64,000 nt of DNA from an uncultured Verrucomicrobia subdivision 3 bacterium (GTDB lineage Bacteria > Verrucomicrobiota > Verrucomicrobiae > Limisphaerales > UBA11358): the NCBI GenBank assembly GCA_903921455.1, contig CAIXPZ010000096.1, positions 1 to 64,000 of the forward strand, given 5' to 3'. A model generated the notes under the pieces. It did no database searches. It had not been told where the DNA came from and saw nothing but the letters and a program-made list of their open reading frames with translations. Made by a program: the position numbers and the translations under genes. Every line of letters starts with the position of its first letter. Within the stretch, counting starts at the first letter, position 1. Below are positions 1-9,688 of this stretch, piece by piece.

Positions 1-161
1 CCGCGAAAGGTGTGCCAGTAGACCACCGCGAAGCGCAGATGGTCGCGCAGCGATTTACCCTCGACCATTTCATCGGGATTGTAGTGTTTGAACGCCAGCG
101 GGTTTTTAGACGCAGGGCCTTCGTAGGGGATGGCGGGAATGTTCGGGAATGCGGATTTCAT
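1..161 (-). CDS. xylA: Xylose isomerase, N-terminal fragment (cut by window edge)
   Basis: Reading the minus strand from the ATG at 159-161 gives about 53 residues, starting [18 protein letters not shown] and containing [13 protein letters not shown] and [11 protein letters not shown]. These are the hallmark N-terminal blocks of xylose isomerase, which converts D-xylose to D-xylulose in the cytoplasm. It is too short for a default ORF list, but the match is clear. The rest lies beyond base 1. It sits 34 nt downstream of a ROK regulator on the same strand, so the two may be cotranscribed. Only the N-terminus can be judged; the catalytic His/metal-binding residues are outside the window. Confidence 0.9.
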   Translation of the reverse strand, partial: MKSAFPNIPAIPYEGPASKNPLAFKHYNPDEMVEGKSLRDHLRFAVVYWHTFR

Positions 162-195
162 ATATAGTAGTGAATTGCTGTTTTAGTCGGAAATT

Positions 196-1398
196 TCAGT
201 GGTGTGCTTTTGACGTCATGGATTTAAGGGAAAAGTCTTTGGGATGAAAATCCGGCACAATCATGCGGTCAATGCCCACAGCAATGAGTCCAGCCGTACG
301 GCGACGCGGCGCGGCCAAACACTCAACCTGGCCGAATTTTGCCCACATTGAACCGCTTTGCACCGCGCTGGAAAGATACGCCAGCACGGCCGGTGGTAAT
401 TCAGTGAGACTCCCGGTGATGACCACGCGGCGCAGACCCAGCACATTCAGCGCACCGGCGATGGCCACAGCCGCCGCGGCCAGCGATTGCGTAAGCCACG
501 GCGCCAGGCCGTTCGCGGCGATGTCTTCGCGGAGTTGAGCCCAGGTATTTTTTGGGCTGCCGGCGGCGGCGGCAAAACTTTCCAGCAATCCGCGCAAAGA
601 CACCAGTGTTTCCATGCAGCCGGTCGCACCGCAGCCGCATTTTCGCTGGTTGCCGAGGACGGGGGTATGGCCAATTTCACCACTGATGGGCAACGGGTTC
701 GCGAGGGGCTTGCCATCCACGATGATTGCCCCGCCGACGCCTTCGCCAAAATCCACGAGCAGAAAATCTTCGCAGTCGGGATTGGCCAGATGATGGCCGA
801 GGGCAAGCGCGCGTTCCTCCTGCACCAGCAGGACGGGCAGATTCCACACACGCTGAACGATCTGGGCGAGGTCAGCCTTTTCTGTCCAGTGGATATTGGG
901 GGAAAATAAAATCCGGTTCGTCGCTTCATCCACAATCCCGGGGACACTCAGCAGCACTCCCAGAAAATCTTTGCCGCCAATCGCCTTAGCCGCCGCGCGC
1001 AATTGCTTTTCCCAAACCCGGGCTGGATTGGGCTCGTCCCGGTCGAGCGCGAACATGAAGTGCCATTGATCCACATCGGAAATCCCCAGCGATAGCCGGG
1101 CGACCGTGGTTTCCAGGATGCCAAGCTGGATGGCCAACAGCCGCGACTTGGAATGGTTCAATTGCAGTTTGCGACCGGGCCGGCCGCGCTGCACTGCTTC
1201 ACTGCCGTTGGTTTCCGCGACCTCGATTTCTTCGAGCACCTCAGCGACGAGCAATTCGTCCACAATTTTACCTGCAGTCGGCTGGCTCATGCCGAGACTT
1301 TTCGCCAGTTCCGCCCGTGAGGCTACGCCCAATTTCTGCAACTGCCGGAGCAAGGCGCGCCGGTTCAATTGGCCCATGCGGGAGGGAACGTAGATCAT
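196..1398 (-). CDS. xylR: ROK-family transcriptional regulator, probable xylose repressor
   Basis: 400 aa. The N-terminus (residues about 8-60, NRRALLRQLQKLGVASRAEL then AKSLGMSQPTAGKIVDELL) is a winged helix-turn-helix, and the rest is a ROK sugar-kinase-like fold. A glycine-rich segment (LLVDFGEGVGGAIIVDG) and the ROK zinc motif CGCGATGCMETL (CxCGxxGCxE) are present. Such proteins bind a sugar and control adjacent catabolic genes. The gene lies 34 nt before xylA on the same strand, which supports a XylR-like role; the ligand is inferred. An internal Met at 1377 (MGQLNRR) is an equally plausible start because neither Met has a visible Shine-Dalgarno sequence. Confidence 0.85.
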   Translation of the reverse strand: MIYVPSRMGQLNRRALLRQLQKLGVASRAELAKSLGMSQPTAGKIVDELLVAEVLEEIEVAETNGSEAVQRGRPGRKLQLNHSKSRLLAIQLGILETTVARLSLGISDVDQWHFMFALDRDEPNPARVWEKQLRAAAKAIGGKDFLGVLLSVPGIVDEATNRILFSPNIHWTEKADLAQIVQRVWNLPVLLVQEERALALGHHLANPDCEDFLLVDFGEGVGGAIIVDGKPLANPLPISGEIGHTPVLGNQRKCGCGATGCMETLVSLRGLLESFAAAAGSPKNTWAQLREDIAANGLAPWLTQSLAAAAVAIAGALNVLGLRRVVITGSLTELPPAVLAYLSSAVQSGSMWAKFGQVECLAAPRRRTAGLIAVGIDRMIVPDFHPKDFSLKSMTSKAHH

Positions 1399-1404
1399 TA
1401 AATT

Positions 1405-1435
1405 AAGATAACTACGGAAATACCCACTGTGTCAA
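1405..1435 (-). promoter_or_regulatory. Candidate sigma70-type promoter for the ROK regulator
   Basis: On the minus strand a perfect TTGACA (1435-1430) is followed after 19 nt by TATCTT (1410-1405). The spacing is longer than ideal. Transcription from here would begin very near the annotated ATG at 1398, which would favour the internal start at 1377. The rest of 1399-1518, the divergent region to the thioredoxin gene, shows no other clear signal. Confidence 0.3.
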
Positions 1436-1518
1436 GCGCGTTCGAATAAATATTGGCCAGCGAAAAACATTTGCCCCGCAGCCCAAAACCTGAAATCGTC
1501 TGGCCGATTTAATAAAGT

Positions 1519-2373
1519 ATGAATACCAAATCATTCCTATCCCTATTGGCGGCAGTTGCCTTGCTCGTGCCGGCCAGTTTAACCGCTCAAACCACCAATC
1601 GCCCCGCTGCGCGCGCCCCCATGGATCCGGAATTGCAGACGATTGTCCAAAGCATCCAGACCAAGTTGAAAGCCGGCAAGAATACCGAGGCTGACCTCGC
1701 AACCGACCTCGCCAGCTTTGACCAACTGATCTCCAAACATGCGGGTGAGAAGACTGATTCCGTCGCCCAAATGATCTATATGAAGGCCATGCTGTATCAG
1801 CAGGTGCTCGACAATCCGGCCAAGGCCAAGGCGTTGATTGAGAAACTCAAGTCCGAATACCCGGACACCAAGCTGGGCAAGAAGGCCGACTCAATGCTGC
1901 AAATGATGGAGAAACAAGCCGAAGCGAAAAAAGTCCAGTCCGCCCTTGCCCCCGGAACCAACTTTCCCGACTTCAGCGAAAAAGACTTGAACGGCCAGCC
2001 CCTCTCCGTAGGCGCGCTCAAGGGCAAAGTTGTGCTGATTGATTTCTGGGCCACTTGGTGCGGACCGTGCCGGGCCGAACTGCCCAACGTCATTGCCAAC
2101 TACGAGAAACTTCACAAGCAGGGCTTTGAAATCATCGGCGTGAGTCTCGATTCCGACCGCGAAAAACTGGATGCTTTCCTCAAGAAGGAATCCGGTATGA
2201 CCTGGCCGCAATACTTTGATGGGCAGGGCTGGCAGAACAAACTCGCCGGCCAATACGGTGTGGAATCCATCCCCTTCACCGTTCTCGTCGGACCAGACGG
2301 CAAAATCATCGGCACCGGCCTGCGTGGGGAGGCGCTGGGTGCCGCCGTCGAAAAAGCGCTCGCCAAGAAATAG
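1519..2373 (+). CDS. Secreted TlpA/ResA-like thioredoxin-fold protein
   Basis: 284 aa with an N-terminal signal peptide (MNTKSFLSLLAAVALLVPAS, cleavage near ALTAQ/T). An alpha-helical, TPR-like spacer spans about residues 35-140, followed by a redoxin domain from about 145. The active site is WATWCGPC (Cys181 and Cys184), and the cis-proline segment is ESIPFTVLVGPDG. Members of this family are periplasmic thiol-disulfide oxidoreductases that reduce client proteins or c-type cytochromes. The helical N-terminal extension is common in Verrucomicrobiota and Planctomycetes members; its role is unknown. It is a single-gene unit followed by a strong hairpin at 2408-2435. No partner gene nearby identifies the substrate. 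Confidence 0.85.
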   Translation: MNTKSFLSLLAAVALLVPASLTAQTTNRPAARAPMDPELQTIVQSIQTKLKAGKNTEADLATDLASFDQLISKHAGEKTDSVAQMIYMKAMLYQQVLDNPAKAKALIEKLKSEYPDTKLGKKADSMLQMMEKQAEAKKVQSALAPGTNFPDFSEKDLNGQPLSVGALKGKVVLIDFWATWCGPCRAELPNVIANYEKLHKQGFEIIGVSLDSDREKLDAFLKKESGMTWPQYFDGQGWQNKLAGQYGVESIPFTVLVGPDGKIIGTGLRGEALGAAVEKALAKK

Positions 2374-2407
2374 AGGCGCAGGTCAGAAGTTAGTCCGAAT
2401 TTTTCCA

Positions 2408-2435
2408 CCGCCGTTTCAGGCAACTGAAACGGCGG
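2408..2435. terminator. Perfect 12-bp hairpin with GCAA tetraloop between convergent genes
   Basis: Bases 2408-2419 pair perfectly with 2424-2435 around the GNRA loop GCAA (2420-2423). It lies 35 nt after the thioredoxin-like gene and 87 nt before the end of the convergent kinase gene, so it could end transcription from either side. There is no strong T-tract on either strand, so it is an atypical intrinsic terminator. Confidence 0.6.
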
Positions 2436-2521
2436 CTATATTTAACAGAGGACAAAACCCGTCAGCTTTGGTAAATCCCATTTGCAAATTCGGCAATAGT
2501 CAAAAGCCTTCGTTCCTGATT

Positions 2522-4660
2522 TCAGCTAGGCATCACCAGGGTCTTGTCATTTTGCGATGCCGCCAGCCGGCCCCACCATTCCTCGGCACGTGAACGCGTC
2601 CACCCGGCCGCACCGGAACAGAGAGCTAGCGAGTCGGCCAGTTCACGAGCGCTGGCGGGACGGTCGGCGGGATTTTTGGCGAGGCAGCGCATGAGCAGAG
2701 TTTCCAATTCCGGTGACACGGGTTTGCCCAATCGCGCCGAGGGTTTTACCGGCAGGTATTTCACCTGATGCAGCAATACTTCGCCCAGCGAGGCGCAGTC
2801 GAACAAGGGCTGCCCGGTGATGAGGAAATATCCGACCGCACCCAAAGAATAGATGTCCGCTCGCGCATCCACCTTGTCAGGATGTTCCACCGCTTCCGGC
2901 GACATATAGAGCGGCGTGCCGAGCGTGGCGTTGGCTCCCGTCAATTCGAGCTGGCCCGCCAGCGCGCGGGCTTTCACCAGACCAAAATCAAGCACCTTCA
3001 CAAAATCCGGCAGGCCGCCGCGCCGCGTCAAAAAGACGTTCGCCGGCTTGATATCGCGATGCACCAGGCCAATGCCGTGCGCCTCAGCGAGGGAACCGCA
3101 CATCTGATTCAGAATGAAAATCACCCGGCACTCCGGCTGCGGGCCACAGGTCTTCACCAGTTTGTCGAGCGTCAATCCCTCGAGATATTCCATCGCATAA
3201 TAAAATATGCCATCCGGCGTGCGGCCATAATCGTAGAGCGCGATGGTGTTCGGATGCGTCAACTGGCTGGTCATCTGCACTTCCTGCTCGAACCGCGCCA
3301 TGGAGTTTTCATTCGCGTTCTCCGATTCCAGTAATTTCACCGCGACGGGCCGCCGCATCAGCGCGTGATGCGCGCGATACACCGAGCCAAACGCGCCGGC
3401 GCCGATCTTGTCGTCGAGCGCATATTGACCGAGCTGCTTGGCTTTCAAGGCCGCCTTGCGCGCCGTGGCTTGCAGCCGGTTGGCCAGCCGCATCAGCACA
3501 TAAATCACCATCGAGCCAACGACCAGCAAACCAAAGATGAACCAGAACCCCACCCGCATGATGTGCAGAGGACGAAACGCCTCGGCCACGTCGATCTGGG
3601 TGACCAGCCCGAAATCAAATACCGGCACCCACTGCCAAGCGCCGACCACAGACACGCCGCGATAATCCCGGTAACCGTCGACATTCTCGCCCGCACGCCC
3701 GGCACAGGCCTCCGTCACCGGCTTGATTAGCGCCTGCTCGGAGCGACGCTTGGGGGACGACTGCCCCGCGCTTAATGCCACCAGCGGGTCGCGCAACTCC
3801 AAGGCAAGGATGGAATCCGCGTCAGCCGAATCAGCAATCAAACCGATCCGCCGCAGTTCGTCATCAAAACGGCTCGAGGAGAGCATCAGTCCGCTGCGGT
3901 CGAACGCATAGGTCTCACCGCTGTCGCCCGAGCGCGCCGTTGCCAGAATGCGGGTAAAATCTTTTTCCGGCCGGATGCGCAATCCCAGCACCGCCAAAAC
4001 TTTCCCCTCCGCTGATTTGATCGGAGCGGCGGCAAACATCGTTGGCACGCCACTGCGTAGATTGCCTTTCGCATCCGGCAACATCGCCACACTGGGAAAT
4101 GGCCGGGTGATGTCGCTCTGGCCGGCGAAGCTCGCGGCAAACTCCGCCGCATAGTTGGGCGGTGAAACCATGCCCACCAATTGATCACGGCGGGAAGCGA
4201 TGACCAGGCAGTGCGGGTCCAATACGACAAACCCATCAAAGCCTCGGCGATCCAGCCGCGGATTCAGGTGCGCCCGCAAGGCCACAAGTTCCGGCGCGGC
4301 CAGCAACCGCGACGCGATGGGCGTGCCCGGCTCAGTTTTCTTCAGCAAACCGGCAACGAGCGCGCACACCGTTTCATCCGCCGCGAGGTTTTCCGCATCC
4401 GATTTCATCGTGGCCGACCAAGCGCGAAGCGCCTCGGCATTGGCGTTGAGGATGACCTGCAGATGGGAGGCGATCTGCTGCTTCATGACGCCCTCCATTT
4501 TCAGGCGCAACGTAACGGCCACAAAAGCCAGCAGCACCGCCGCGACCAGTGGCCAGACCCATAATTGGGTGCGGAGAAACCCCCGCGTGCGGGCCAGATA
4601 GCTCGCCGTGCGGGACCGGGTTTGCGAATTAAGGCTCATTGAATTGCGGCAAACTATCAA
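2522..4660 (-). CDS. Transmembrane serine/threonine protein kinase with extracytoplasmic sensor domain
   Basis: 712 aa. Transmembrane helix 1 is at about residues 33-53. An extracytoplasmic, Cache/dCACHE-like sensor spans about 55-365, and a second helix is at about 371-391. The cytoplasmic Hanks-type kinase runs from about 411 to 690. Kinase motifs are complete: G-loop IGAGAFGSVYRA, VAVK (Lys442), HRDIKPAN (Asp536) and DFG (558-560). The kinase is C-terminal, the reverse of the usual PknB layout. It probably senses an external small molecule and phosphorylates cytoplasmic targets. Met8 (start at 4639) is an alternative start. It is divergent from the TerB-like gene; the 131-nt gap between them (4661-4791) holds no clear signal that I can see. 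Confidence 0.88.
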   Translation of the reverse strand: MIVCRNSMSLNSQTRSRTASYLARTRGFLRTQLWVWPLVAAVLLAFVAVTLRLKMEGVMKQQIASHLQVILNANAEALRAWSATMKSDAENLAADETVCALVAGLLKKTEPGTPIASRLLAAPELVALRAHLNPRLDRRGFDGFVVLDPHCLVIASRRDQLVGMVSPPNYAAEFAASFAGQSDITRPFPSVAMLPDAKGNLRSGVPTMFAAAPIKSAEGKVLAVLGLRIRPEKDFTRILATARSGDSGETYAFDRSGLMLSSSRFDDELRRIGLIADSADADSILALELRDPLVALSAGQSSPKRRSEQALIKPVTEACAGRAGENVDGYRDYRGVSVVGAWQWVPVFDFGLVTQIDVAEAFRPLHIMRVGFWFIFGLLVVGSMVIYVLMRLANRLQATARKAALKAKQLGQYALDDKIGAGAFGSVYRAHHALMRRPVAVKLLESENANENSMARFEQEVQMTSQLTHPNTIALYDYGRTPDGIFYYAMEYLEGLTLDKLVKTCGPQPECRVIFILNQMCGSLAEAHGIGLVHRDIKPANVFLTRRGGLPDFVKVLDFGLVKARALAGQLELTGANATLGTPLYMSPEAVEHPDKVDARADIYSLGAVGYFLITGQPLFDCASLGEVLLHQVKYLPVKPSARLGKPVSPELETLLMRCLAKNPADRPASARELADSLALCSGAAGWTRSRAEEWWGRLAASQNDKTLVMPS

Positions 4661-4791
4661 TCTGCGCCCGGCAAGACCAGACCGGTTTGGCGACTCACCG
4701 GGCTATGAGTTCATCGATGTGATTCAGCCATGCCTGCCCCGACAAATCTCCCAGCCTGTCAATTTCCGGCGCTATCGGCTATTCTCTCCGG

Positions 4792-5169
4792 ATGAACATA
4801 GATCTCAGTGATTTTTCGGCGGCACAGAACCAGGCGCTTTTCGATCTGCTGATCCTGGCGATGTATGCGGACGGTCATTTGACAACCCATGAGGACGATC
4901 AATTACAGAAGCTGCTCGCAGCGATGGGATTTTCCGAGGAACCCGATCGCCAGCGCGAATTTGATGCGGCGGTGACGAGGATCCGGCCCAGCATCCAATC
5001 CATTCACAAAGCCAAAACCCTGGCGCTTCTACTCGCCGACGCATTCACTCTGCGCACCCAACACAAACAGGTGTTCGCCGCCGTCGAGCAGATCATGACC
5101 TTTGACAATAATATCAGCACCTGGGAAAACACCCTGCTCTCGGAATTACGGATGAAATTCCGCCTGTGA
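4792..5169 (+). CDS. TerB-like (tellurite-resistance TerB fold) small protein
   Basis: 125 aa, predicted all-helical and soluble, with no signal peptide. The segment LFDLLILAMYADGHLTTHED matches the first helical/acidic metal-binding segment of the TerB family (LxxLxxxMAxADGxxxxxE). This family often accompanies stress-response or secretion genes, but its biochemical role is poorly defined. It is a single gene between a divergent kinase and the DUF3857 protein. The family call rests on this one motif and the length, so it is moderate. Confidence 0.6.
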   Translation: MNIDLSDFSAAQNQALFDLLILAMYADGHLTTHEDDQLQKLLAAMGFSEEPDRQREFDAAVTRIRPSIQSIHKAKTLALLLADAFTLRTQHKQVFAAVEQIMTFDNNISTWENTLLSELRMKFRL

Positions 5170-5288
5170 CAAAGGTCAGGCGGCCGCCCACCACCGACTC
5201 ACGCCGAGCATAGTGCTTGACGCGCTGAAGCACGCGGGGAAAATAACCGGATGAATTGCGCGTCAAACATGACTCCTCCATTTTTTTT

Positions 5289-8200
5289 ATGAAAATAAAC
5301 CGGCTTATTTTTGTCCCGCTAGCCGCCCTGCTGCTCGCCGCATCGTCCGCCTGGGGCAGCACCAACGATTATGCCGGAGCCATCTGGGCATATGAAGATT
5401 CCACCCGGCCGCTGGCCGCCGCCGCAGAGATCACCCCGGTGAAATATCCCGACTGCGACACCGCCGTGGTCGAGCAAAAAATGGTCCGCCAATATCGCCC
5501 CGACGGCACGGCGGACGCGCAGGATGAAACGTTTGTGAAGGTGCTGACCGAAAAGGGCCGAAGAGAAAATCGCACGCTGGCCTTGAGTTTCATGCTCCCC
5601 TACACGACGGCTGACGTGGTGAAGCTAGAGGTCGTGAAGCCGGACGGGAGTGCGACGCCGGTGGACGTGGCGGCGAACTCCAAGGTAAGCATCGACGACA
5701 GCCAGATGGCCATGAACATCTATGATCCGAACACCAAAGTGTTGCAGGTCAACATCCCCAAGCTGGAGATCGGCGACGTGGTCCATTCCATCATCCGCCA
5801 GACCACCGAGCGGGCGTATATTCCCGACCAATACGCGGAGGAAAATCTGTTTGAAGGCAGCGGATTCATCCGCCACATCTCCTACGAAGTCCACGCGCCG
5901 GCGGAACGGCCGCTGAAATACCTGCGGCTGCGCGATGAGATTCCCGGCACGGTAACCTATGCCGCCGACACCAACGCAGACCACTCAATCACGCACCATT
6001 GGGAGGTGAATGACGTGCCGCGCATGTTCGAGGAGCCGTCCATGCCATCTTATGAGAACGTGCTGCAGCGCCTGCTCGTCAGCACGTTGCCCGACTGGAA
6101 GGCGGTTTCAAAATGGTATTGGGAGTTGAGCAAGCCGCACCTGGATGCCACCACTCCGGAGATGAAGAAAACAGTTTTCCAACTCACCGCCAACGCCACG
6201 AATGATCTGGAGAAAATCCGCGCGATCTTTTACCACGTCTCAAAAAACATCCGTTACATGGGCCTGACACCGGAGAAAGACCGGCCGGGTTTCGAGCCGC
6301 ACGACGTGAAGCTGACCTTTGAAAACAACTACGGCGTCTGTCGCGACAAGGCTGCCCTGCTCGTTTCCATGCTGCGTGAGGCTGGCCTGAACGCTTATCC
6401 GGTCTTGATCAGCGTCGGCAGCAAGCGTGATGCGGAAGTGCCCGATCCGAACTTCAACCACGCCATCGTCGGCGTCGAGTTGGATCCCGGTGACTATCTA
6501 CTGATGGACCCAACCGACGAAAACACCCGCGATCTCCTACCTGCTTCAGATTGCAATCAAAGCTATCTGGTCTGCCGGCCAGAAGGCGAACGCATCCTAA
6601 CCAGCCCGGTCCAGGCGCCGGAAAAGCATCTGATGCGCGTCAAGACCACCGGCGAATTGAGCGCCGATGGCAGGCTGGAAGCAAAGTCGGTGCTGTGGTT
6701 TGAAGGCGTCAATGACGACGCCTACCGGAATGCTTTTGTGAAAATGAAGGCCGATGACGCCCGCCGGTTTTTCGAGCGCGACCTCAAACTGGCCGTGCCA
6801 GGGGCGAGGCTGAAATCACTCAAACTCCTGCCCGAAAATATGCTCGACATGTCCACGCCCGTGCATGCCGAACTTGAATTTTCCGCCGATGGCATGACGG
6901 CTGCCGGCCACGATAAGGCCATCGTAAGCGTGCCGTGGATCGGCAGCGGCCTGGGCGTCGTGAATTTCATCCTCCGCGACACGGGTCTGGAAAAGCGAAA
7001 ATATCCACTGCAGACCGGCGCAACCTGCGGATTGCAGGAAGAAGTGTCGCTCAATCTGGGCGTAGGATTTATCGGGGCCGTGTCCATGCCGGATTGCACG
7101 CCGGTGGCGGATAATTGCCTGAGCCTGATTAAAAACTTTTATTTCACGAACCAGACACTGCTTTGCTCGCGGGAGTTGAAATTGAAAACGGTGGAGTTCT
7201 CGCCGGCAGAATATTTCAAGCTCAAGCAGACCTTGAAGGAGATGCAATATGACGGCCGCAAGGCCCCGATTTTGGCGCTGGCCAGGAATCATTCCAGTCA
7301 ACCCACCTCGGGAGCCCCAGAGACCCTGACACCTTCGGTCAGTTCGGATGCCCTGATACTGGAAAGCACCAAAACCCTCGACGTGACCGACGCCCACTCG
7401 GCGGTTTACCGGGTGAAATACGCCAAGCGCATTTTGAGTTACAATGGCAAGAAGCGGGAGGCGGAACTGAAGATCGAGTTCAACCCCGCTTGTCAGGAGG
7501 CCAAGTTGATCCAGGCGGTTTCGGTTTCACCTACCGGCCAGCGCAAGGAAATATCGCCGGGCGAAATCAATGTGATGGATGCAGGCTGGAACGGCTCGGC
7601 CAAACGCTATACGGGCGGGAAAATTCTGGTCGCCAATTTGCCCAATGTGGCGATCGGCTCCGTGATCGAAGTGGAATTTGAAGTCACCACCAAGGCCGGC
7701 ACGCCATTCCTGGCCGGTTTTGAGTCGTTCCAAATGCCCGATGCCTTGGAGCACAAATCCTTTACCGTGACCGCACCGGATAAAATCAGGGTTCTACGGC
7801 TGGTCAGCGGTCCGGCAGGCATCATTCATGATGAACACACCAACACCATCGGTAAAAATATTTTCCGCTGGCAGTCTGATGATGTGAAAGCTCTGCCGGC
7901 TGAAAGTCAACTGCCTCCGGAGTGGGCATACGCTGCCGGGGTTGGATATTTCATCGGAAATACCGATGATTATTACCGGGAGCTAAACCAAGCCCTACTC
8001 AGCCGTTCGCAAAACTGCTCCAAGGCAGCCGGACTAGCGAGTCAACTGGCGGCGGCGGCGACCAACCGGCTCGATGCCGTGAAAGCCATCCGTGATTTCA
8101 TCACCAAGTCCATCCGGCTTGCCGGGCCAAGCTTCACCGGGCTGCCGCTGGCCGAACTTTCCACCGCCGACACCACGTTGACCGACGGCTATGGTCATCT

Positions 8201-9119
8201 GGCGGACCGCGCGATCTTGTATCACGCGATGTTAATGGCGGCGGGCTTTCAGCCGGAGTTTGTGCTGGCGTCGGAATTGCCGCCGGTCAGCGGCATTACC
8301 AGCGTCGTCAAAAATTTTCCGTTGCCGCATAATTTTCAATACCCGCTGGTCCGAATTAGCGTAAGCGGCCGGACCTACTACCTCAATGACACCGACCAAT
8401 ACTCGCAATTGGGGGCGACGGCTCACGATGGCCGACTGGGACTAGCGCTCGCCAGCCGGGCCTACGAGGAAATCCATGCCGCCAGCAATTGCAACGACCA
8501 CACCGAGACGCTATACACCATGTTCGTGTCGGATAACGGGCAGACGCATGTGAGCATGACACGCCAATTTTTTGGCAATGGCTATGGCGCGAAAAAACGT
8601 TATTTCTCCGAACTGCCGCCAGAGGAGCGCCGCCGGTATTTTCAGGAAATTGTTTCGCAGGTGGCCCAAGGTGCGCGGCCTGTTGGCGGACTCACAACGG
8701 CATTTGACAGTTACCCCGGCGTTGAACAGTTTACTGTTGAGATCGACAACTACGCCGTCGTGGATGGAAAATATTTATATTTCGACCTGCCATTTACGCC
8801 GTCGCTTTTCCCGGTCGGCGATGATCACCGGGTGCTGCCGTTACTCATTTCACGGGGCAGCAAAGAAACCATCCGGACGGAAATTAATTTGCCGGAAAAC
8901 TTTCACCGGATCGTCATCGCACCCAAAAATGAGAAGCAATCCGTGCCAGGCGGCACGGCAAAAATCACCACAACCAAGACAGCCAAGCAATGCGTGATCA
9001 CCGACGAATTTGAAACCACGCCAGCCATCATCGGGCCGACCGAATATCCAGCTCTGCTCAAGTTGGAATCGGCATTGCGCCGAAAATCAGCGAAGGTGTT
9101 TTTGCTGGAAAACGAATGA
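5289..9119 (+). CDS. Very large exported DUF3857/transglutaminase-like protein with duplicated architecture
   Basis: 1276 aa if started at the ATG at 5289, which gives a clean signal peptide (MKINRLIFVPLAALLLAASS). The open frame begins 33 nt upstream at 5256. The layout is DUF3857 then transglutaminase core, then both again. In the first core the catalytic triad is visible (numbered from 5256): Cys362 in YGVCRDKAAL, His402 in NFNHAIVGV and Asp418 in LLMDPTDE. In the second half the Cys position appears replaced (GYGHLADRAIL), so that copy is probably not catalytic. Family members are secreted, presumably acting on peptides or envelope proteins; the substrate is unknown. It is a single-gene unit that converges on the TPR gene. 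Confidence 0.8.
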   Translation: MKINRLIFVPLAALLLAASSAWGSTNDYAGAIWAYEDSTRPLAAAAEITPVKYPDCDTAVVEQKMVRQYRPDGTADAQDETFVKVLTEKGRRENRTLALSFMLPYTTADVVKLEVVKPDGSATPVDVAANSKVSIDDSQMAMNIYDPNTKVLQVNIPKLEIGDVVHSIIRQTTERAYIPDQYAEENLFEGSGFIRHISYEVHAPAERPLKYLRLRDEIPGTVTYAADTNADHSITHHWEVNDVPRMFEEPSMPSYENVLQRLLVSTLPDWKAVSKWYWELSKPHLDATTPEMKKTVFQLTANATNDLEKIRAIFYHVSKNIRYMGLTPEKDRPGFEPHDVKLTFENNYGVCRDKAALLVSMLREAGLNAYPVLISVGSKRDAEVPDPNFNHAIVGVELDPGDYLLMDPTDENTRDLLPASDCNQSYLVCRPEGERILTSPVQAPEKHLMRVKTTGELSADGRLEAKSVLWFEGVNDDAYRNAFVKMKADDARRFFERDLKLAVPGARLKSLKLLPENMLDMSTPVHAELEFSADGMTAAGHDKAIVSVPWIGSGLGVVNFILRDTGLEKRKYPLQTGATCGLQEEVSLNLGVGFIGAVSMPDCTPVADNCLSLIKNFYFTNQTLLCSRELKLKTVEFSPAEYFKLKQTLKEMQYDGRKAPILALARNHSSQPTSGAPETLTPSVSSDALILESTKTLDVTDAHSAVYRVKYAKRILSYNGKKREAELKIEFNPACQEAKLIQAVSVSPTGQRKEISPGEINVMDAGWNGSAKRYTGGKILVANLPNVAIGSVIEVEFEVTTKAGTPFLAGFESFQMPDALEHKSFTVTAPDKIRVLRLVSGPAGIIHDEHTNTIGKNIFRWQSDDVKALPAESQLPPEWAYAAGVGYFIGNTDDYYRELNQALLSRSQNCSKAAGLASQLAAAATNRLDAVKAIRDFITKSIRLAGPSFTGLPLAELSTADTTLTDGYGHLADRAILYHAMLMAAGFQPEFVLASELPPVSGITSVVKNFPLPHNFQYPLVRISVSGRTYYLNDTDQYSQLGATAHDGRLGLALASRAYEEIHAASNCNDHTETLYTMFVSDNGQTHVSMTRQFFGNGYGAKKRYFSELPPEERRRYFQEIVSQVAQGARPVGGLTTAFDSYPGVEQFTVEIDNYAVVDGKYLYFDLPFTPSLFPVGDDHRVLPLLISRGSKETIRTEINLPENFHRIVIAPKNEKQSVPGGTAKITTTKTAKQCVITDEFETTPAIIGPTEYPALLKLESALRRKSAKVFLLENE

Positions 9120-9129
9120 GTCCAGCGCA

Positions 9130-9141
9130 CCGGCGTGCCGG
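9130..9141. terminator. Short GC-rich palindrome between convergent genes
   Basis: CCGGCGTGCCGG forms a 5-bp stem with a 2-nt loop, 11 nt after the DUF3857 stop. The convergent TPR gene ends at 9173. The stem is small, and support for termination is weak. Confidence 0.25.
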
Positions 9142-9172
9142 CAGAAAATACGCCGCAAACCAATTTTTCGAA

Positions 9173-9667
9173 TCAAATCGTCGCGATTTTATCCCGCAAC
9201 GGGATTAGATCAGGGTCGCCAACGGCCTCTGCTTTAACCGTGTTTTTATCCAAAGCCAGCGCTTGCTTAAGCCACTGCTCCGCCTCATCGAGCCGATGCA
9301 ATTGGGCGCAGTAACAGGCTAGATTGTAAGGGATGACCCAGTTTCTTTTGAATTTCGTGGCAGCCGGCATCAATAATTCATACGCGGCCCGGGTGCGCTT
9401 CAGTTCGTGCAAAGCGAATGACCGCTGAATCCAGACATGATCATTCTCGGGGGTCGCCAGCACCAGCGCGGAAGCCAGATGAATACACTCTTCCCATTTA
9501 CCCGCCTTGACATAAATCTGGAGTTGCACCTCCAACACTTCGGGACGGTCCCGAAAGAGTGGTGAGATTTGCGCCAGTTCTTCAGCGGCGGCCAGATGAT
9601 CCCCAAGTCCCAGCCAGCCTTCAGCAGCATCCAGAAAACGTTGATCCGGGAGTGGCAGGCTTTTCAT
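9173..9667 (-). CDS. Tetratricopeptide-repeat protein
   Basis: 164 aa, no signal peptide, all-helical. Several degenerate TPR units are visible, for example AEELAQISPLFRDRPEVLEV, NLACYCAQLHRLDEAEQWLK and QALALDKN. The protein probably acts as a cytoplasmic scaffold. It starts 21 nt after the glutamate dehydrogenase stop on the same strand, so the two are likely cotranscribed. No specific function can be read from the sequence. Confidence 0.75.
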   Translation of the reverse strand: MKSLPLPDQRFLDAAEGWLGLGDHLAAAEELAQISPLFRDRPEVLEVQLQIYVKAGKWEECIHLASALVLATPENDHVWIQRSFALHELKRTRAAYELLMPAATKFKRNWVIPYNLACYCAQLHRLDEAEQWLKQALALDKNTVKAEAVGDPDLIPLRDKIATI

Positions 9668-9688
9668 TAATCAAATCCTCTACGACCC

